Shown: positions 23,564 through 36,000 of the stretch, piece after piece
How the letters are laid out: each line of letters opens with the position of its first letter
Numbering within the stretch: the stretch's first letter is position 1
DNA from: Earliella scabrosa
Taxonomy: Eukaryota > Basidiomycota > Agaricomycetes > Polyporales > Polyporaceae
Direction: 5' to 3'
Assembly: GCA_022605405.1 (NCBI GenBank)
Contig: JABYQQ010000012.1
Location: 434,001-498,000, forward strand
Length of the DNA: 64,000 bases
Notes under the pieces: model-generated
Seen by the model: the letters and a program-made list of their open reading frames with translations, nothing else
Told to the model about the DNA's origin: nothing
Databases searched by the model: none
Translations under genes and position numbers: made by a program

Positions 23564-24933
23564 CTATCCCATAAGCTGCGTGACATCCTCGGGAGGATAC
23601 TTCGTTTGCGCAAACGTCAGGATCCTGGGGGTGGGGGTGACTTCAGAATAGTGCAAGCTATGACTGTGAGATAAGAACATACCTCTTGAGGCTTTGGATG
23701 TACTTTCGACTGACTTCGTCGTTGAGCACATGTGCGACCTGGTCTGCCGAAATCTTCTCTCGCGCGGAACGCTCGTGGATACTGTGCGCCCACAGTTCAA
23801 TGGGTAAGAATGGCGACCGGACGAGAGTGTCACGCACCCAACCATCGTTACACCAATCGGCCAAGGTGCGTTGCCGATGGACAACCGCAGATACGAATCA
23901 TTTGCCTTTTGGTACTGGCGCTTCTGCATGTGATGTACAATCTCTGCGATTCTCGCCAGCATGTCTGGTGGCAGATTCTGCTCATGATGGTGAGTGGGAT
24001 CATGAGATACCTAGGCGAAACCAACTCACCCTTGCGCGTAGCAGCTTGAACAATGGTTTCAAGTATTCAGCCGACTGTCTTTGCGTGGCAGCGGCCAGCT
24101 TCCCTTGAGTGGTTCGCTTCACATGTTCTAGGGTCACGCATAAGACATTCGAGCTCTGCAGCGGCAGTAAAGAGTACACACCTGGACGGTCGTCCATCCA
24201 CTGCTCCCACTCCTTTAGCGCCTTCTTCAAGGCATGGTAGATGAGGGGGTAGAGCTTGTCCGGGTCACTCTTGATGAGTCCGAGATCCAGCACCTCGCTG
24301 ACCAACGACTCGCTCTCCTTTTTCTTTCCCTTCTCTTTCTCTGCCGCCTCCTGGGTCTGCTTGTCCTTCATCAACCGCTCGACGTTCTCCACATCCTCCA
24401 ACGCCTTCTTGAAGTCGTTCTGACCGCCATGTCGCTCATGATCCTTCTCCTCAATGAGCTCCAGTGCACGGAGACGTAGTCTTCTGTCCTTGTCCGACTC
24501 GCCAAAGAGACGTATTGGTTGGCCTTTGGCTCGCAGACGGCGGATGGTCTCCTCGTTCGAGATGTTGAATGTAGACTCCGGAGCGGGTGAACCATTGGCC
24601 TCGCTTCCTTCCGGGTATGGTGACTTTGTCGACCGACGGGATGTGGAGGCCTGTTCTCCACCTGCGTTCAGCCTACAACGTCCACACATCAAGAGGTGGT
24701 ATGTTCACCTTGGCCGCTTCCTTCGCTCGCCTCCGCTCCTCCCGCTCCCGTTCCTCACGCTCCCGCTCCAGTCTGCGCTGCTCCTCTTGTGCCTCTCTCT
24801 CCTTCCTCTCCTGCTCCTCCTTGAGGCGTTCGAGCTCACCTCTGCGGATGTACTTTGTGGGACGAGCACCATCGGTGGCTGGAATTTCGAGCGCCTTGCG
24901 CTTGACGGCAATCTCTGCCTTGAGGGCGTCCAT
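23564..24933 (-). CDS. PRP18: Pre-mRNA-splicing factor PRP18
   Basis: Second-step splicing factor that acts with Slu7 to position the 3' splice site. The start at 24933 gives MDALKAEIAVKRKALEIP, then a highly charged Arg/Glu segment (coiled or extended helix). The splicing-factor motif follows: STFNISNEETIRRLRAKGQP and IRLFGESDKDRRLRLRALE. The C-terminal Prp18 domain begins near LVSEVLDLGLIKSDPDKLYP and has KRTTQGKLAAATQRQSAEYL, NLPPDMLARIAEI, RQYQKANDSYLRLSIGNAPW and PIGVTMVGIHERSAREKI. It ends with AQTKYPPEDVTQLMG, the near-invariant end of the family, stop at 23564. Several introns of about 50-60 nt interrupt it. It starts 236 bp from the diverging COX6B gene. Confidence 0.93.
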
Positions 24934-25169
24934 AGCGAATGTGTGGATTCAACAGCGTATGAAAGTGGTTTAGCAGCAGTGAGCAGCACGAGCAATTGAA
25001 CGAGGTCAGAGGAGAGTAATGAGGGCCTCGATGCACGGCGCGCCGGGACTGGGTCGGGCTCGGTCGGCGCTTGCCGTCCAAGCGTGACGCTCGCCTTCCG
25101 ACGACCCGACTCTCTCCTCTTCGCATCTCTCCCCAACGTCCACCGTCCTTTGCTCCCTCCGCACCCGCC
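24934..25169. promoter_or_regulatory. Shared divergent promoter, PRP18 / COX6B
   Basis: The 236 bp between two start codons facing away from each other must hold both promoters and 5' leaders. A pyrimidine-rich strand precedes the COX6B start. No defined element is claimed. Confidence 0.5.
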
Positions 25170-25822
25170 ATGTCTGACCTCTCCAGGTACGTTCTTCGCC
25201 ATTTACTCCAAGTTCTGCGAGAACTGACCGCAATACGTCCATGCAGCAAGTACGTCCTCCAGACCGCTGGCTTCGACGGTAAGTTCAACCTCGAATCGCA
25301 TCCGCCCTCGCGCTCAAATCGCTCCGTCTTCAGCCCGCTTCCCCAACCAAAACCAGACGAGGCACTGGTCGGTCTTTCTCGCCCGTGCCTACATCGTGTG
25401 CATGCCACTGACGACGTGACACGCTACCCCCCTTCCCGCCCATGCCCACGTTCCCGCTCGCGAACTCTGTCGTCCACGTGCAGCTTCCAGAACTACACCG
25501 ACTACTTCAAGTGCATTGCTGCCAAGGGTGAGGACTACGCCCCCTGCAAGCAGTTCAAGCGGGCGTACAACTCCCTTTGCCCTAGTGCGTACCCTCTCTC
25601 ATCCGTCCGCAAATCCGCTTGCGCTAAACAAGCTCTCACTCCTATCATCCCCATTTCTATCTCTGTCCGCCATTGACGTCACCGTATTGCAGACGAATGG
25701 GTTAGTCCCCCATTCACCTTTCGTCCTTCCAGCTTCTTAACTCATTGTGAACGCGCCTGCAGATTGCCAAGTGGGACGAGCAGCGCGAGAACGGCACCTT
25801 CCCCGCGTCCCTCGAGCCCTAA
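25170..25822 (+). CDS. COX12: Cytochrome c oxidase subunit 6b (yeast Cox12)
   Basis: Small intermembrane-space subunit at the dimer interface of respiratory complex IV. Splicing of a 17-nt first exon and several more yields 83 residues. They begin MSDLSSKYVLQTAGFDARFP, and include NQNQTRHC, NYTDYFKC, KGEDYAPCKQFKRAYNSLC and end ENGTFPASLEP. The four Cys form the CX9C-CX10C pair that is oxidised by the Mia40 import route, so no cleaved presequence is expected or seen. Length and sequence are typical. Introns take up most of the 653-bp locus. It is head-to-head with PRP18. Confidence 0.95.
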
Positions 25823-26384
25823 GGGTCGAACGCTAGACGTAGATGTATTACATGGTCGCACATTCCGGACGAGCCCAATAATACTATAGCATTCATCACG
25901 CAGTCACATTCGGAGACAACGACTGCCCGAGGGCCGAAACACGCTTGACAATCGAGGCGCACCTGTGCTGCATTACTGATGAAGCTACGTAAGGAACGGG
26001 TCGTGTGGTATCTATGTATGAGGGTGAATACACTACGCATAGTCCGGGGCTCGCACTACCACCTCTCCGCCTCCCTCCGACCACCATCCTCACGTCTTTC
26101 CGCCCCGCCAGTAGTCTGCCAACATCCTATAGGCTATAGCGTTAGTACAAGTCCGTCCGCTGACGAATGACAGCAATGCTGATGTGTATGCGTAGGTGTA
26201 TGTATGTGTATATGTGTGTGCGGTGAGGTATAATCCGAGCCAGCTCATGAAGGGCGAGAGGTTGAAAGTCAAGGGAAGGCAAGAAGGAAGAAGAAACCGA
26301 CGGAAAGGCCGAGAAAGCAAACGAGGGTACTACGCTCGGCAACCGAGACAACTACTAGCTACTAATCTACCGGCTACCAAAGCT
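25823..26384. other. Convergent 3' region between COX6B and the 5-phosphatase
   Basis: Both genes end into this 560-bp stretch, so it should contain two 3' untranslated regions. It includes an imperfect TG-rich microsatellite at about 26181-26224. No gene recognised. Confidence 0.4.
26181..26224. repeat. TG-rich microsatellite
   Basis: Imperfect (TG)n / TATG stretch between two convergent genes, a probable variable-length marker. No other role is evident. Confidence 0.6.
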
Positions 26385-29300
26385 CTAGATATACACAGCG
26401 TACGACCCAATCACTGGTCGATGGTCGCTCCGGCCCTCCAGCCGGCGCATCCCTCGGTCGTCCAGCGTGTCGTACTTGAGACACACCACGTCTCCTCTAC
26501 GGGGCGGAGGCGGCTCGGGCTGCGGGGTCGCAGTCGCGACGGGATCAGGCTGTTGGGCAGACTGCTGATTGGACCCATCGCGGTAGAAGAACGGGAGCAG
26601 CCACCGGAACTTGGGCACAGACGGCGACGGAGAGGTCGTTGCAGGCGATATTATGTCAGGCGAACTCGGTGATTGGAGGGGGGAGGAGACAAGCGTGGTG
26701 GACGCAGAGGACCCATCGCCCGTCGGTACGACGGTCGAAATGGTGTTGGCGTGACGCAGGGGAACACCTCTCCCGGCGGGAGGGGCAGAGGTCTCGAGTG
26801 AGTGTACTCGGGCGAGGGAGCGCTCATCGGAAGAGCTCGATCGACGGAAGGAGTCTACAGACCGCACTTGAGATATCCGACGGAGAGGGTGCGCCTTCGC
26901 ACGGGTTGGGGAGGGGACTTGAGTCGCGAGGGGGTGACGCGGTTGGTGAAGGACGGGAGTAGTTGTCGATTCGGCGGAGTTTGGTGTATGAGACTGGGGC
27001 AGCTCTGGATGATTCAATGACCACGTAGAGTCTCTGCGGGAGCGCAACGACGAAGGGCGGAGAGCATGGAAGATCTGGCCCATTTTGGTCCGCAGGGGAA
27101 CAAACCGTTGCGACTCGGCGTCTTCGGTATCGGATTCGCCCTCTGGTTCAATCGTGGACTTCCACAGTATACGATCGCACCTGGAACGGCCGTCAGCATT
27201 GATCCTCCGACAGTGACCAACTCGGTACTGACCAACTGGGAACCCGTTTCTTATGCGACGAGTCATATACGCCTTTGTCCTCCTCTTCGAGATCCACGTT
27301 GTTCTCGCTAAGCGCGAGGTGCTTGTGTGGTCGGGCGTGAACAGCATCCAGTAGGGCAGCCTGGAATTCTTTCGCCCTACCTGCCTTTGACTGCCTCGGA
27401 TCCGCAGGGTCAATGGGGGTGTGCGGAAGGAACTCTACTGGTGGCGGTTGTGTTGAGCGCCTTGGTGTCCCCGGAGACTTGACTGACTTCCAGCTCTGTC
27501 GCCACTTCGCCTTGTTCCCGTTCGCCTTCGTGTTCGCCTCGAGCTGATTGCTGGGCGCCGGTGACTTAGGACGGTTCGCGTTGAACACCGTCTTCCATCT
27601 CTCCTTCGCCTTATGTGCGGCGGCGGCGGACCACATCTTGTGCATCAGATTGGCAGTGCTCGCACTCGCGGGAGGCGATGACATGTCGTACAGAGCTGAA
27701 CGCGGCTCACGCTCCCTGTCGTCTTCGTCTTCGTCGTCATGGTCCGGATCTGGGTCAACCGTCCGTCTCGAGCGGACAGAAGTCCACGCCGAGGAAACGA
27801 CAGACGCTGCGTCTGGTTCTATGTCGTCTTCATCCTGCTGCGACGCCCTATCCTCCTCGGCCGTCCGCTCATGCTCTTGTTCGACCACTTCAGACAGCAG
27901 TTTCTCGTGAGGTGTAACAATGATTGGTGTTGCCGGAAGCCGCCTCAGGGACTTGGTTCGGGATCGTTTGATGGTGCGGAGGACGTCGTACTTGAAGGTC
28001 GGCGGGAAGCGGATTGGGGCCTCGCTGAAGCCAGAGAAGGTATCGCTGGTAGACATGACTTTGCGGAGTTGATCGAATTCGAGTGCCTGTTCATACTCTG
28101 ATCGAACGGTGAGCTAAGGACTACCTACCAGATGGGGAGGGAATTACCTTTGCGCGCGATAAGCCAATCCGCGTGAAGACGCGTGATGTCGAGCCTGAAG
28201 TTCAAATCGCCGAAGATGAAGGTCGTGTCGAATCGATCCGTGATGTCTGTCAGGAGGTTGTTAACTGGGTCAGGGAACATTGTGTTGCTCCAGACGCACC
28301 TTCAGCCATGAATCGAGGATCGTTCGGCGCGAGGAAGTCATCGACTGACAGTTCAGCCTAGAGGCCAAGGATAAATCTCGGTTAGCAGTGGGTAGTTTGT
28401 CATGTGAAGAGCATACCTTTATCTTCGCGAGATCAGCTAAGCGATGGTACACTTTGCCTTCATGAGCTGGGGTAGAGTGGTGTAAGGATGCGATGCCGGG
28501 GAATCCAGACGGATAATAACCACGTACCGGCCAAGTGTGCGTTGATGAAGAGCAAAGTGGTACCGTCCAAGTTGACACTCACGCCGACACCACCCTTATT
28601 CCCGACACGTCCACCAATGAGCCCTGCTGTCACTGCTGACTTCGAGGTGCCTTTGAGATGTGGAGACATCAACTGTCGGTCGTGTGACAGATCTGGAGTA
28701 GAGACTACCTCGAACAAACGGGCGTGCTTCACGATGGATGAAGACGGCCAGATACAATCCCATCATGCGTTCCTTGATGAGTAGTTCATATGGTCCTAAA
28801 CGTTGAGCTTCGTGCGGTGTCTTGAGATTGGGATCGGAAGCGGAGGTGGTGCCTGTTGGACCGGAGGCAGGAGGATGGCAGTACCAGTTCTCGAGTATGG
28901 AGGACCAGCTGGAGGGAGCGTGGTGGTGATCATGGCCCTTGTCCAACGTGGGGGAGAGAACTTCGGCCTCACCGCTCTTCCGATGGATGTACTCATCAGC
29001 GTCAGGCAGGAGAGAATGCCGCGAGCGATTATCCTTGCTGTTGAGCTTGAAGCCAGCACCAAAGGCCATGGGTATTCCTGCAGAAACCCCGTTCAGCGAA
29101 GGAGAGGACGTGACGGTGGTCTAGCTTACCAGAGGCGGACGGACATTCTTGCCCTGCGCTTAACGATGACATCAGAGATTTGCGTGGGGATGCAACCAAG
29201 TCAAGAGACTTACACAATGACGATGTGGTAGGGATGGTCGGGACTGGCGGGGAATGTGGGGAGAGAATGAGGATCATCGGGTGGGCGAGAGAGGGACGGG

Positions 29301-29741
29301 TTGGTAGTTGGGACAGAGCCGAGCAATTCCTCGACATCGCCCTGGGTGGGAATGAGCGTGGGTGTGAGGCGAGCACGGACGGACTGACCTTGGGAAGAGA
29401 ATCGTGCATGTTCCATGTCAGGATGCGGATCTTTATGAACTTTGGAAGGGGCTTTGGTGGAGGCGGAGGCGGCACGGGCGATGGTTCGGAGGGTTGGGCG
29501 GGCGGAGTGGGTTGGGTGTTGTGGGGGGACGGGAAGAGGGCCTGTAGACGAGCGAGGACATTCGTGCCTGCTCGCGTGGGTCACGTAAGCAACTGAGGGG
29601 AGCTGTATAGAGGAGGAGCTGACCTGGACGCGGAGGGCGGATGGTGTCTCTCGCGTTGTCGGGCGCGTTCGCGAGGACGGGGATGTCGAGGGGCGGCGGC
29701 GAGTCAATGGGAGGAAGGACTGGCTGGGGCGAGGAAGGCAT
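26385..29741 (-). CDS. Inositol polyphosphate 5-phosphatase with long internal insertions
   Basis: Removes the 5-phosphate from phosphoinositides such as PI(4,5)P2 at membranes. The start at 29741 gives MPSSPQPVLPPIDSPPPLDI. The catalytic domain opens with IKIRILTWNMHDSLPK and passes through GPYELLIKERMMGLYLAVFI, GLIGGRVGNKGGVGVSVNL, LLFINAHLA, FIFGDLNFRLD (metal and catalytic signature), PPTFKYD, VPSWCDRILWKS and SDHRPVIGSYAVYI at the very end. Family catalytic residues (Asp-Asn pair, Asp-His pair) are present. Two stretches are unusual. About 230 residues of acidic, Ser/Pro/Lys-rich sequence separate PPTFKYD from VPSWCDRIL, which are normally 20-40 apart, and another Ser/Pro/Thr-rich insertion of comparable size precedes SDHRPV. 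There is no SAC or RhoGAP domain. It diverges from the nucleoporin gene. Confidence 0.88.
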
Positions 29742-30079
29742 GTTCGTGGCCGGTCGTGAGCATGAAGACAAGACGATACGAGTAGAGACAGCGCAGGACG
29801 AGCAGGCGAGAGACGAGGTCGGGAGAGACAGAGACAGAGAGGACAGAGAGCACTGGCTGCGACTGGCAACCCCGGCTGCCCGGCGCGCATGCGACTCGAC
29901 TCGACGCAGCCGGAAGCACAAGTCCACGCGCTCACTTGACCGACGCGCCGCGTTCCTCTCCTCCCGCCACACTCCTCCAACGCCTCTCCTCCTCCCTTTC
30001 TCCTCCCCTTCCTACTCCTCCTTGCGCTCATCACGTGTATTCTTGCATGCATCTTGCTTTCTGAGCCTACGTAACGAAC
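29742..30079. promoter_or_regulatory. Shared divergent promoter, 5-phosphatase / Nup159
   Basis: 338 bp between diverging start codons, with pyrimidine-rich blocks (around 29945-30030) before the nucleoporin start. No specific site is claimed. Confidence 0.45.
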
Positions 30080-33000
30080 ATGAACGTGAACCAGCTGCAG
30101 CCGCCGCCACAACCCCAACTCCAGCGATTCTCCAAGGACGGCGCAGAGAAGGATGCAGATGTGCGTTCCTCTCCATATCACCCATGCATTGCCCCTCAAT
30201 CTTCATGCTGTCTGCAGTTTCTGGCTCTGAGACTGCTGAACAAGCGTTCGCGTCTCCGACTCTCCCCAGAGTCTATACAACTCGACGCCCTCCCTGGCAA
30301 GGGTCGTCTGTTTGCCATAGCCAACTCCAGGGGATGGTTCGCTGCTGCTACGAGGAACACAGATGGCTCACATGGTGCGTAGGTTTCTTCTCATCCGTTC
30401 GTGTGCACTCACTTTGTCCTTAGCTCTTGTGCTTTCGCCACTCTCCGACCTACGTTCTGCTCTCATTTCGTCCTCTTCAACCGATAGCCCAGTGGCCCTG
30501 CGCATCAGCGTTCCTCTCCCAGCAACTCCCCATATCGTCACATTCACTCAGGACGCCGCGCGATTATTGGTCGCATTCACGAATGGTCCATTGAACGTCT
30601 ACGACTCTCAGGCTCTCTTCGAAGGCGGCGTGTCCTCTCCATTACATACTTTCCCATCGTCTAGTGGCAGAGCCATTCTCGATGTCTTCCCCAGCACAGG
30701 AGATGCCGAGCACGTCGTTATCCTACGCGAACCAGGAGATGGCTTGTCCGTCGAAGTCGTTGACGTGCAGAAGATGACTTCTCTAGGTGGATGGAACGCT
30801 GGCGGCTCACCTGGAACCAACCCCACAACCGGTAGGTTATCTCTGCTGGTCACATCTGTACAACTAACTCTAAGCCTTCCGGCAACATAGTGTCCTGGTC
30901 CCCCAAGGGCAAGCAGGTCGCCATTGGTTTGGAAAGTGGTGATATTGTGTCTTTCAGCCCCACGGACACCTCTGCAGTCAAGAACGTGGTCCCACACCCA
31001 CCTTCTGTTGAAGGACAGAGTATCATCTCGACCACATGGCTGTCAAATACTGAATATCATGGGATCTATGCACCAGCGGGTCCGCTGAACCCTGATGTCG
31101 AGCAGACGCACTTCATCCTGACTCTCGATTCCAAGGCTAATGCAACCGCCGACATCAAGATGACATCCCCTTACATGCCTTTCCCTGGCCTGAGACCCCC
31201 TGGCGCCTTCGTGGTCGTGCTCCGGAATTGGGAGCCCACGAAACTACTACTTTTTGTTGGCGATAGCACTTCCTCCGATATCGGCCTCATAGGTTGCCTA
31301 TCCGGCTCACCATCCCCTCTGGAGTCGTGGTACAACCTCATGCTCGAAGAGACATCTACTCCCTCTGTGCCTCTTGATGCGGAGCTGAATGAGACTGTGC
31401 TACTTGGTTTGGAGTTAGACCTGACCGACAACGAGCCTTTCAAGTATACGGGTCCCTCGGGGGAGGAGACGGAAGTGCCACCACCGCCAATCATGTACCT
31501 CTACGCGAGTGACGGTACGCTCACTGGCTGGCACATCATTCAGACACAGGGTGTCGCGTACCCGGGTATGGCAACGCTCGCGGCTTCTCCTACCTCTGCC
31601 ACGTCAACTACGCCCGTTGCACAACAGCAGAGCGCGTTTACGACGTCTCCGGCACCCGCAGCACCGAGCGCATTCGGCACAACCTCCCCATCGACCGCTA
31701 CAAACACAGGCGGGGCATTTGGGTTCAGCGCCTTCTCCGGTGCGCCATCCGCGTTTGGGAACACATCCTTCGGCTTTGGACAGCAACAGCAGCAGCAGCA
31801 GCAGCCACCAGCCCAATCACCTCCCACAGCCCCGCCGATGAGCACACCTACCATCTCCGTTGACATGACTGCTTCTGCGGACGACAACGACACCCAGACA
31901 TCTTCAGGTTTCGGTGGTCTGTCCCTAGGCGGCGGAGGGGAGTCGAAGTCCCCCGAGGGCACGAACTCGATGTTCGGGTCCTTCGGCACTTCCGCTCAGG
32001 CGCCCTCGTCCACTTCGACGTCTCCTTTCGGTGCCAGCGGAGGAACGTCAAACTCTGCGTTTGGCGCATTTGGCTCAGGACCTATCAAACCCGGGACGGG
32101 CTTCGGGGCCTTCGGCAGCGGCAGCACGCCCTCTGCGTTCGGCTCCTCAGGCGGGTTCGGTGGGGGAGCCTTCAGTTCGGGAGGAGGGGCGTTCAGCGGC
32201 GGAGCGTTCAACAACGGAGGTACTTCTGCGTTTGGATCCAAGCCGGCAACGGAGAACCCTTCGTCCAACTCGACTGAAAGCAAGCCTGCGTCAGGCTTCG
32301 GACAGTCTGGATTCGGCGCTGCCGCCAAGCCGGCGTTTGGACAGTCGTCGTTCGGACAGTCGAGCTTCGGGCAGCCCTCTTTGGGACAGTCTGCGTTCGG
32401 CCAGTCATCCTTTGGCAGCTCCTCTGCGTTTGGAGCACCGAAGGAGCCAGCCAAGCCCACGAATGCGTTTGGTAGCGGTAGCGCGGGCACGTCGGGCGGA
32501 TTTGCGGCGTTCGCCTCTGGTAGTACCGCCTCGTTCACGAGTGCAGCGCAGTCTACTCCGGACGCAAAGCCTGTCTGGGCGACGGCCTCGCAATCGGACC
32601 AGAAGCCGCAGGAGAACGCAGCCAGCACAAGCAGTGCGTTTGGAGGCAGCGCGTTCGCTGCCGCGAAGCCTGCGGAGACTACGCCTGCTCCCTCTGCTTC
32701 TGCAAGTGGCGCATTCGCAGGACTCGGCCAGTCAAATCAGACCAGCGCCTTTGGCAAGTCGTCCTTCGGCCAGTCATCATTCGGCCAGTCGGCGGCGTTT
32801 GGGCAATCAGCATTCGGACAATCAGCGTTCGGACAAAGCTCTGCACCAGCCGCAAGCACGCCAACGCCGCCGTCGACTAGCGCCTTCGGAGGCGGCGGCG
32901 GATTCGCCAGCTTTGCTAACAATGCCCCGAGTGGTTTCGGCGCTGCCGTTCAGCAGCAGAAGGATTCGAAACCGGTGTGGGCGGCTGCGACCTCGACCGA

Positions 33001-36000
33001 TTCGAGTGCGTCTGAGCAACCCAAGTCCGCATTTGGCAGTACGGCAGCGACGAGCACGACGAGTCCGTTCGGCAACGCATCGTCCACGAGCACACCAAGT
33101 CCCTTCGGTGCTGCGAGTTCTGCGAGTCCCTTTGGCACAACTTCGACATCGAGCCCCTTCGGCGCGAGTACAACCACAGCCAGTCCCTTTGGAAGCGCCC
33201 AGCCGCCTTCAACCAGTCCTTTCGCTGCAGCGTCGTCAACACCCTCCACTTCCCCTGAGAAACCCACAACAGGGGTGTCGACGCCGCCAGCAACGCCGCC
33301 TGTCAAGCAAGCCGACGCAGCTGCGGAAACCACTACCCCGACGACGACACCCGCTCCCTCTGGCGGCGCGTTCGGCGGATTGACGACCTCTGCGACGGGC
33401 TTCAGCAAACTCCAGCCCGGTTTCGGCGCGTTCGGATCCGTTACGCCGCCCGCCTCGTCTCCATTCCTCTCCAAGACAGGTGCAAGCACTACCACCCCGC
33501 AGACGACATCTGTCTTCGGCCAGACCTCCTTCGGCGGCGCTGGGGGCACGACGCCTCCAGCCAAGGGCGACCCGTCGAAGCCTGCGTTCGGCGCTTCTTC
33601 TTTCGGGACTCCGTCCACGTTCGGCTCGTTCTTTGGCAAGAACTCCCCGTCGACGCCGTCGCCGTTTGGCAAGCCTGCGGACGGCGACTCACCCGCTCCT
33701 TCGACGACGACCCCGACGACGACTCCGGCGGTGAAGAGTGCGTTCAGCGCGTTCAGCGGGAGCTCCAGTCCATTCGGCGCTGCTGCCGCTAGCGCACCAG
33801 GGAAGAGCTTTGGAGACTTGCTGCGTCAGAAGGAGGGCGAGGAGAGGGGCAAAGAGAAGGAAGGAGAAAAGAAGGAAGAAGCCAAGGGTTTCAGCAAGAC
33901 TGCAGAGGAGTGGAAGAAGCCCGTCTCCGTGTTCGCGTCGCTGAAGCAGTCTGCTGCAAAAACCCCAGAGAAAGGTTTGTTGTTTGTCTTTCATGTGCAG
34001 TCACCTTGTGGCTGATGATCTGTGCGATTGTGCCTAGGCAAAGACGCCGACGAGGATGCGGAGGGTGAGGACGACGACGAAGGTGCAGACACCTCCTTCC
34101 GCTCTCACGACGATGACGACGATGGGGATGATGGCGACGATGGGATCGACGCGTTCCTCAAGTCAGACGAGGAGGATCTTGGCAGTGACGAAGAGGAGGT
34201 ACCAGAAGACGAGGACGACGAGGACGGAAGCCCCTCCCGCCCTCAGTCAGGTTCTCCGACTGTCAAGCAAACCGCGAAGGTCCAAGTTCCGTCCATCTTT
34301 GCTCCTCCCACCCCGTCCAAAGACCAGGGAGCCACTCCATCGAAATCCGCGCCCATCCGAGCAGGCAGCACGACCCCTCCAGGCTCTCCGGCGGATCTTC
34401 CATCACCTCCGTCCATTCAGCTCCCTGCTCCTCCTCGCGCAACGTCCGCCCCGCCTACATCTACTCCCGGTGCTCCTCCCGGAGGACTCCTTATGCCGGG
34501 TCGTCCGTCCACCCGTCCAGTGCGGAGTTCCCCTCTTGCAAGTCGGCCGATTAGCGGAGCTGATGAGGAGGACGAGGGCCAGGGCGAGGAAGATGAAGAA
34601 GACGAGGAGGACGAGGAGAGGATGCCTACCCCGTCGAAGAAGGCCCGCTCCGCGTCCCCAGCAGTTCCAGTTCCAACAGACAAAAGCTCGCGCCCAAAGA
34701 CGCCTCCCGTGCTGTTCGGCTCGTCTGTTGCACCCCCTAAGCCAGCGCCATTCAGCCTTTCATCTGCGACTGTCCCGACGTTCGCTCCTCCATCCAAAAC
34801 GCCTTCGCCTGTCGCAGGCAAGCCGGCAGAGCCGGCAAAGCCGCCTACTCCCTCCGCCTCGCCAGCGCCCTCTGCGTTGGGTACCCCTGGCGCTACGTCG
34901 ATCTTCGGGGGTACACCTCCCGTATTCACCCCGCCATCCATGCCTGCGGGCGGAATACTTGGACAGAAACCGCCAGCAGCTGCGACTCCTCCGCCTACAT
35001 TGTTCGGTCAAAAGCCAGCCATGTTGTTGATTTTTGGCGGTGGTGGCGGCGTTTTCTCGACGCCTTCTGCCCCAGCACAGGCTAAGCCCGTTTCACCAGC
35101 ACCTCCGGCAACTGCGCCCCCGCCTTCACTGTTCGGTGGGTTCGGTAATGCCACCCCTGCTGCAAAGTCATCCTTGTCTAGTTCATCATCGACACTCCCT
35201 GGCGCATTCCCTGCGCGCGCGGTCCCGCCTTCGGTCCCGCCGCCTCAGCCTGCTCTGGGGCCTGCGCAGGACATGCAGACGGAATTCGCGAATCTCTGTC
35301 TCGGCCTTACGAGGGAGATGCAAGACGTAAGTTTTCATCCACATACTCGACTTAGGGATCGCTAACGAGAGGTCCGCAGCTGAAGGCCCTAGCAGCTCAG
35401 GCGAGTTCTCGCGCTGCACAGCTCAGCAAGCCCGGAAGCGGTACCAAGACGAGCCAGGACCTCACCCAACCGACTAAGTGGGTTATGAGCGACCTGACGC
35501 AGTTCAAGCACATCATGAAGGAGGTCGAGCGTGAGCTCCAGAAGTGGCAAGCGGAGAAAGCGACATGCGTCTCCTATTTACGCGAGCTCGAGAGCGACAT
35601 GCTCAAGGGTAGGCATCATCATTGGACCCACATAGTGACTATGCTTACGGGAGTCATCGTCAGGTGGCACGCGCAAGGAGGAGATTGAGCGGTTTAGCAA
35701 GGCATCGAAGGATACGGACTTTGCCAAGATGCTCAAGGCGAGAATGCTGAGCCCCGACCATCTTGAGACCCAGTCTCAGCTGCGGAGGGAGATACGGGTA
35801 AGTATTTTTGTGATGTATAGCGGGGAGACTCTTCTGACGAGTGCCCGCAGACGATACGCAACCGCTTGCAGCAGTTGGAAGACTACATCCAGGCATCCAA
35901 GAAAAAGCTGAACAGCGTGAAGAAGGGCAAGCCGAGCATCAAGTATGCCCCACTGTTGTCTCTTCACCCTGTCACATCACTGACCAGTGCCCTCCGTTCG

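Noticed and set aside
32031..33383. 450-residue plus-strand open frame
   Set aside because: Shifted-frame reading of the FG repeats (Arg/Ser/Pro-rich), caused by the repeated composition.
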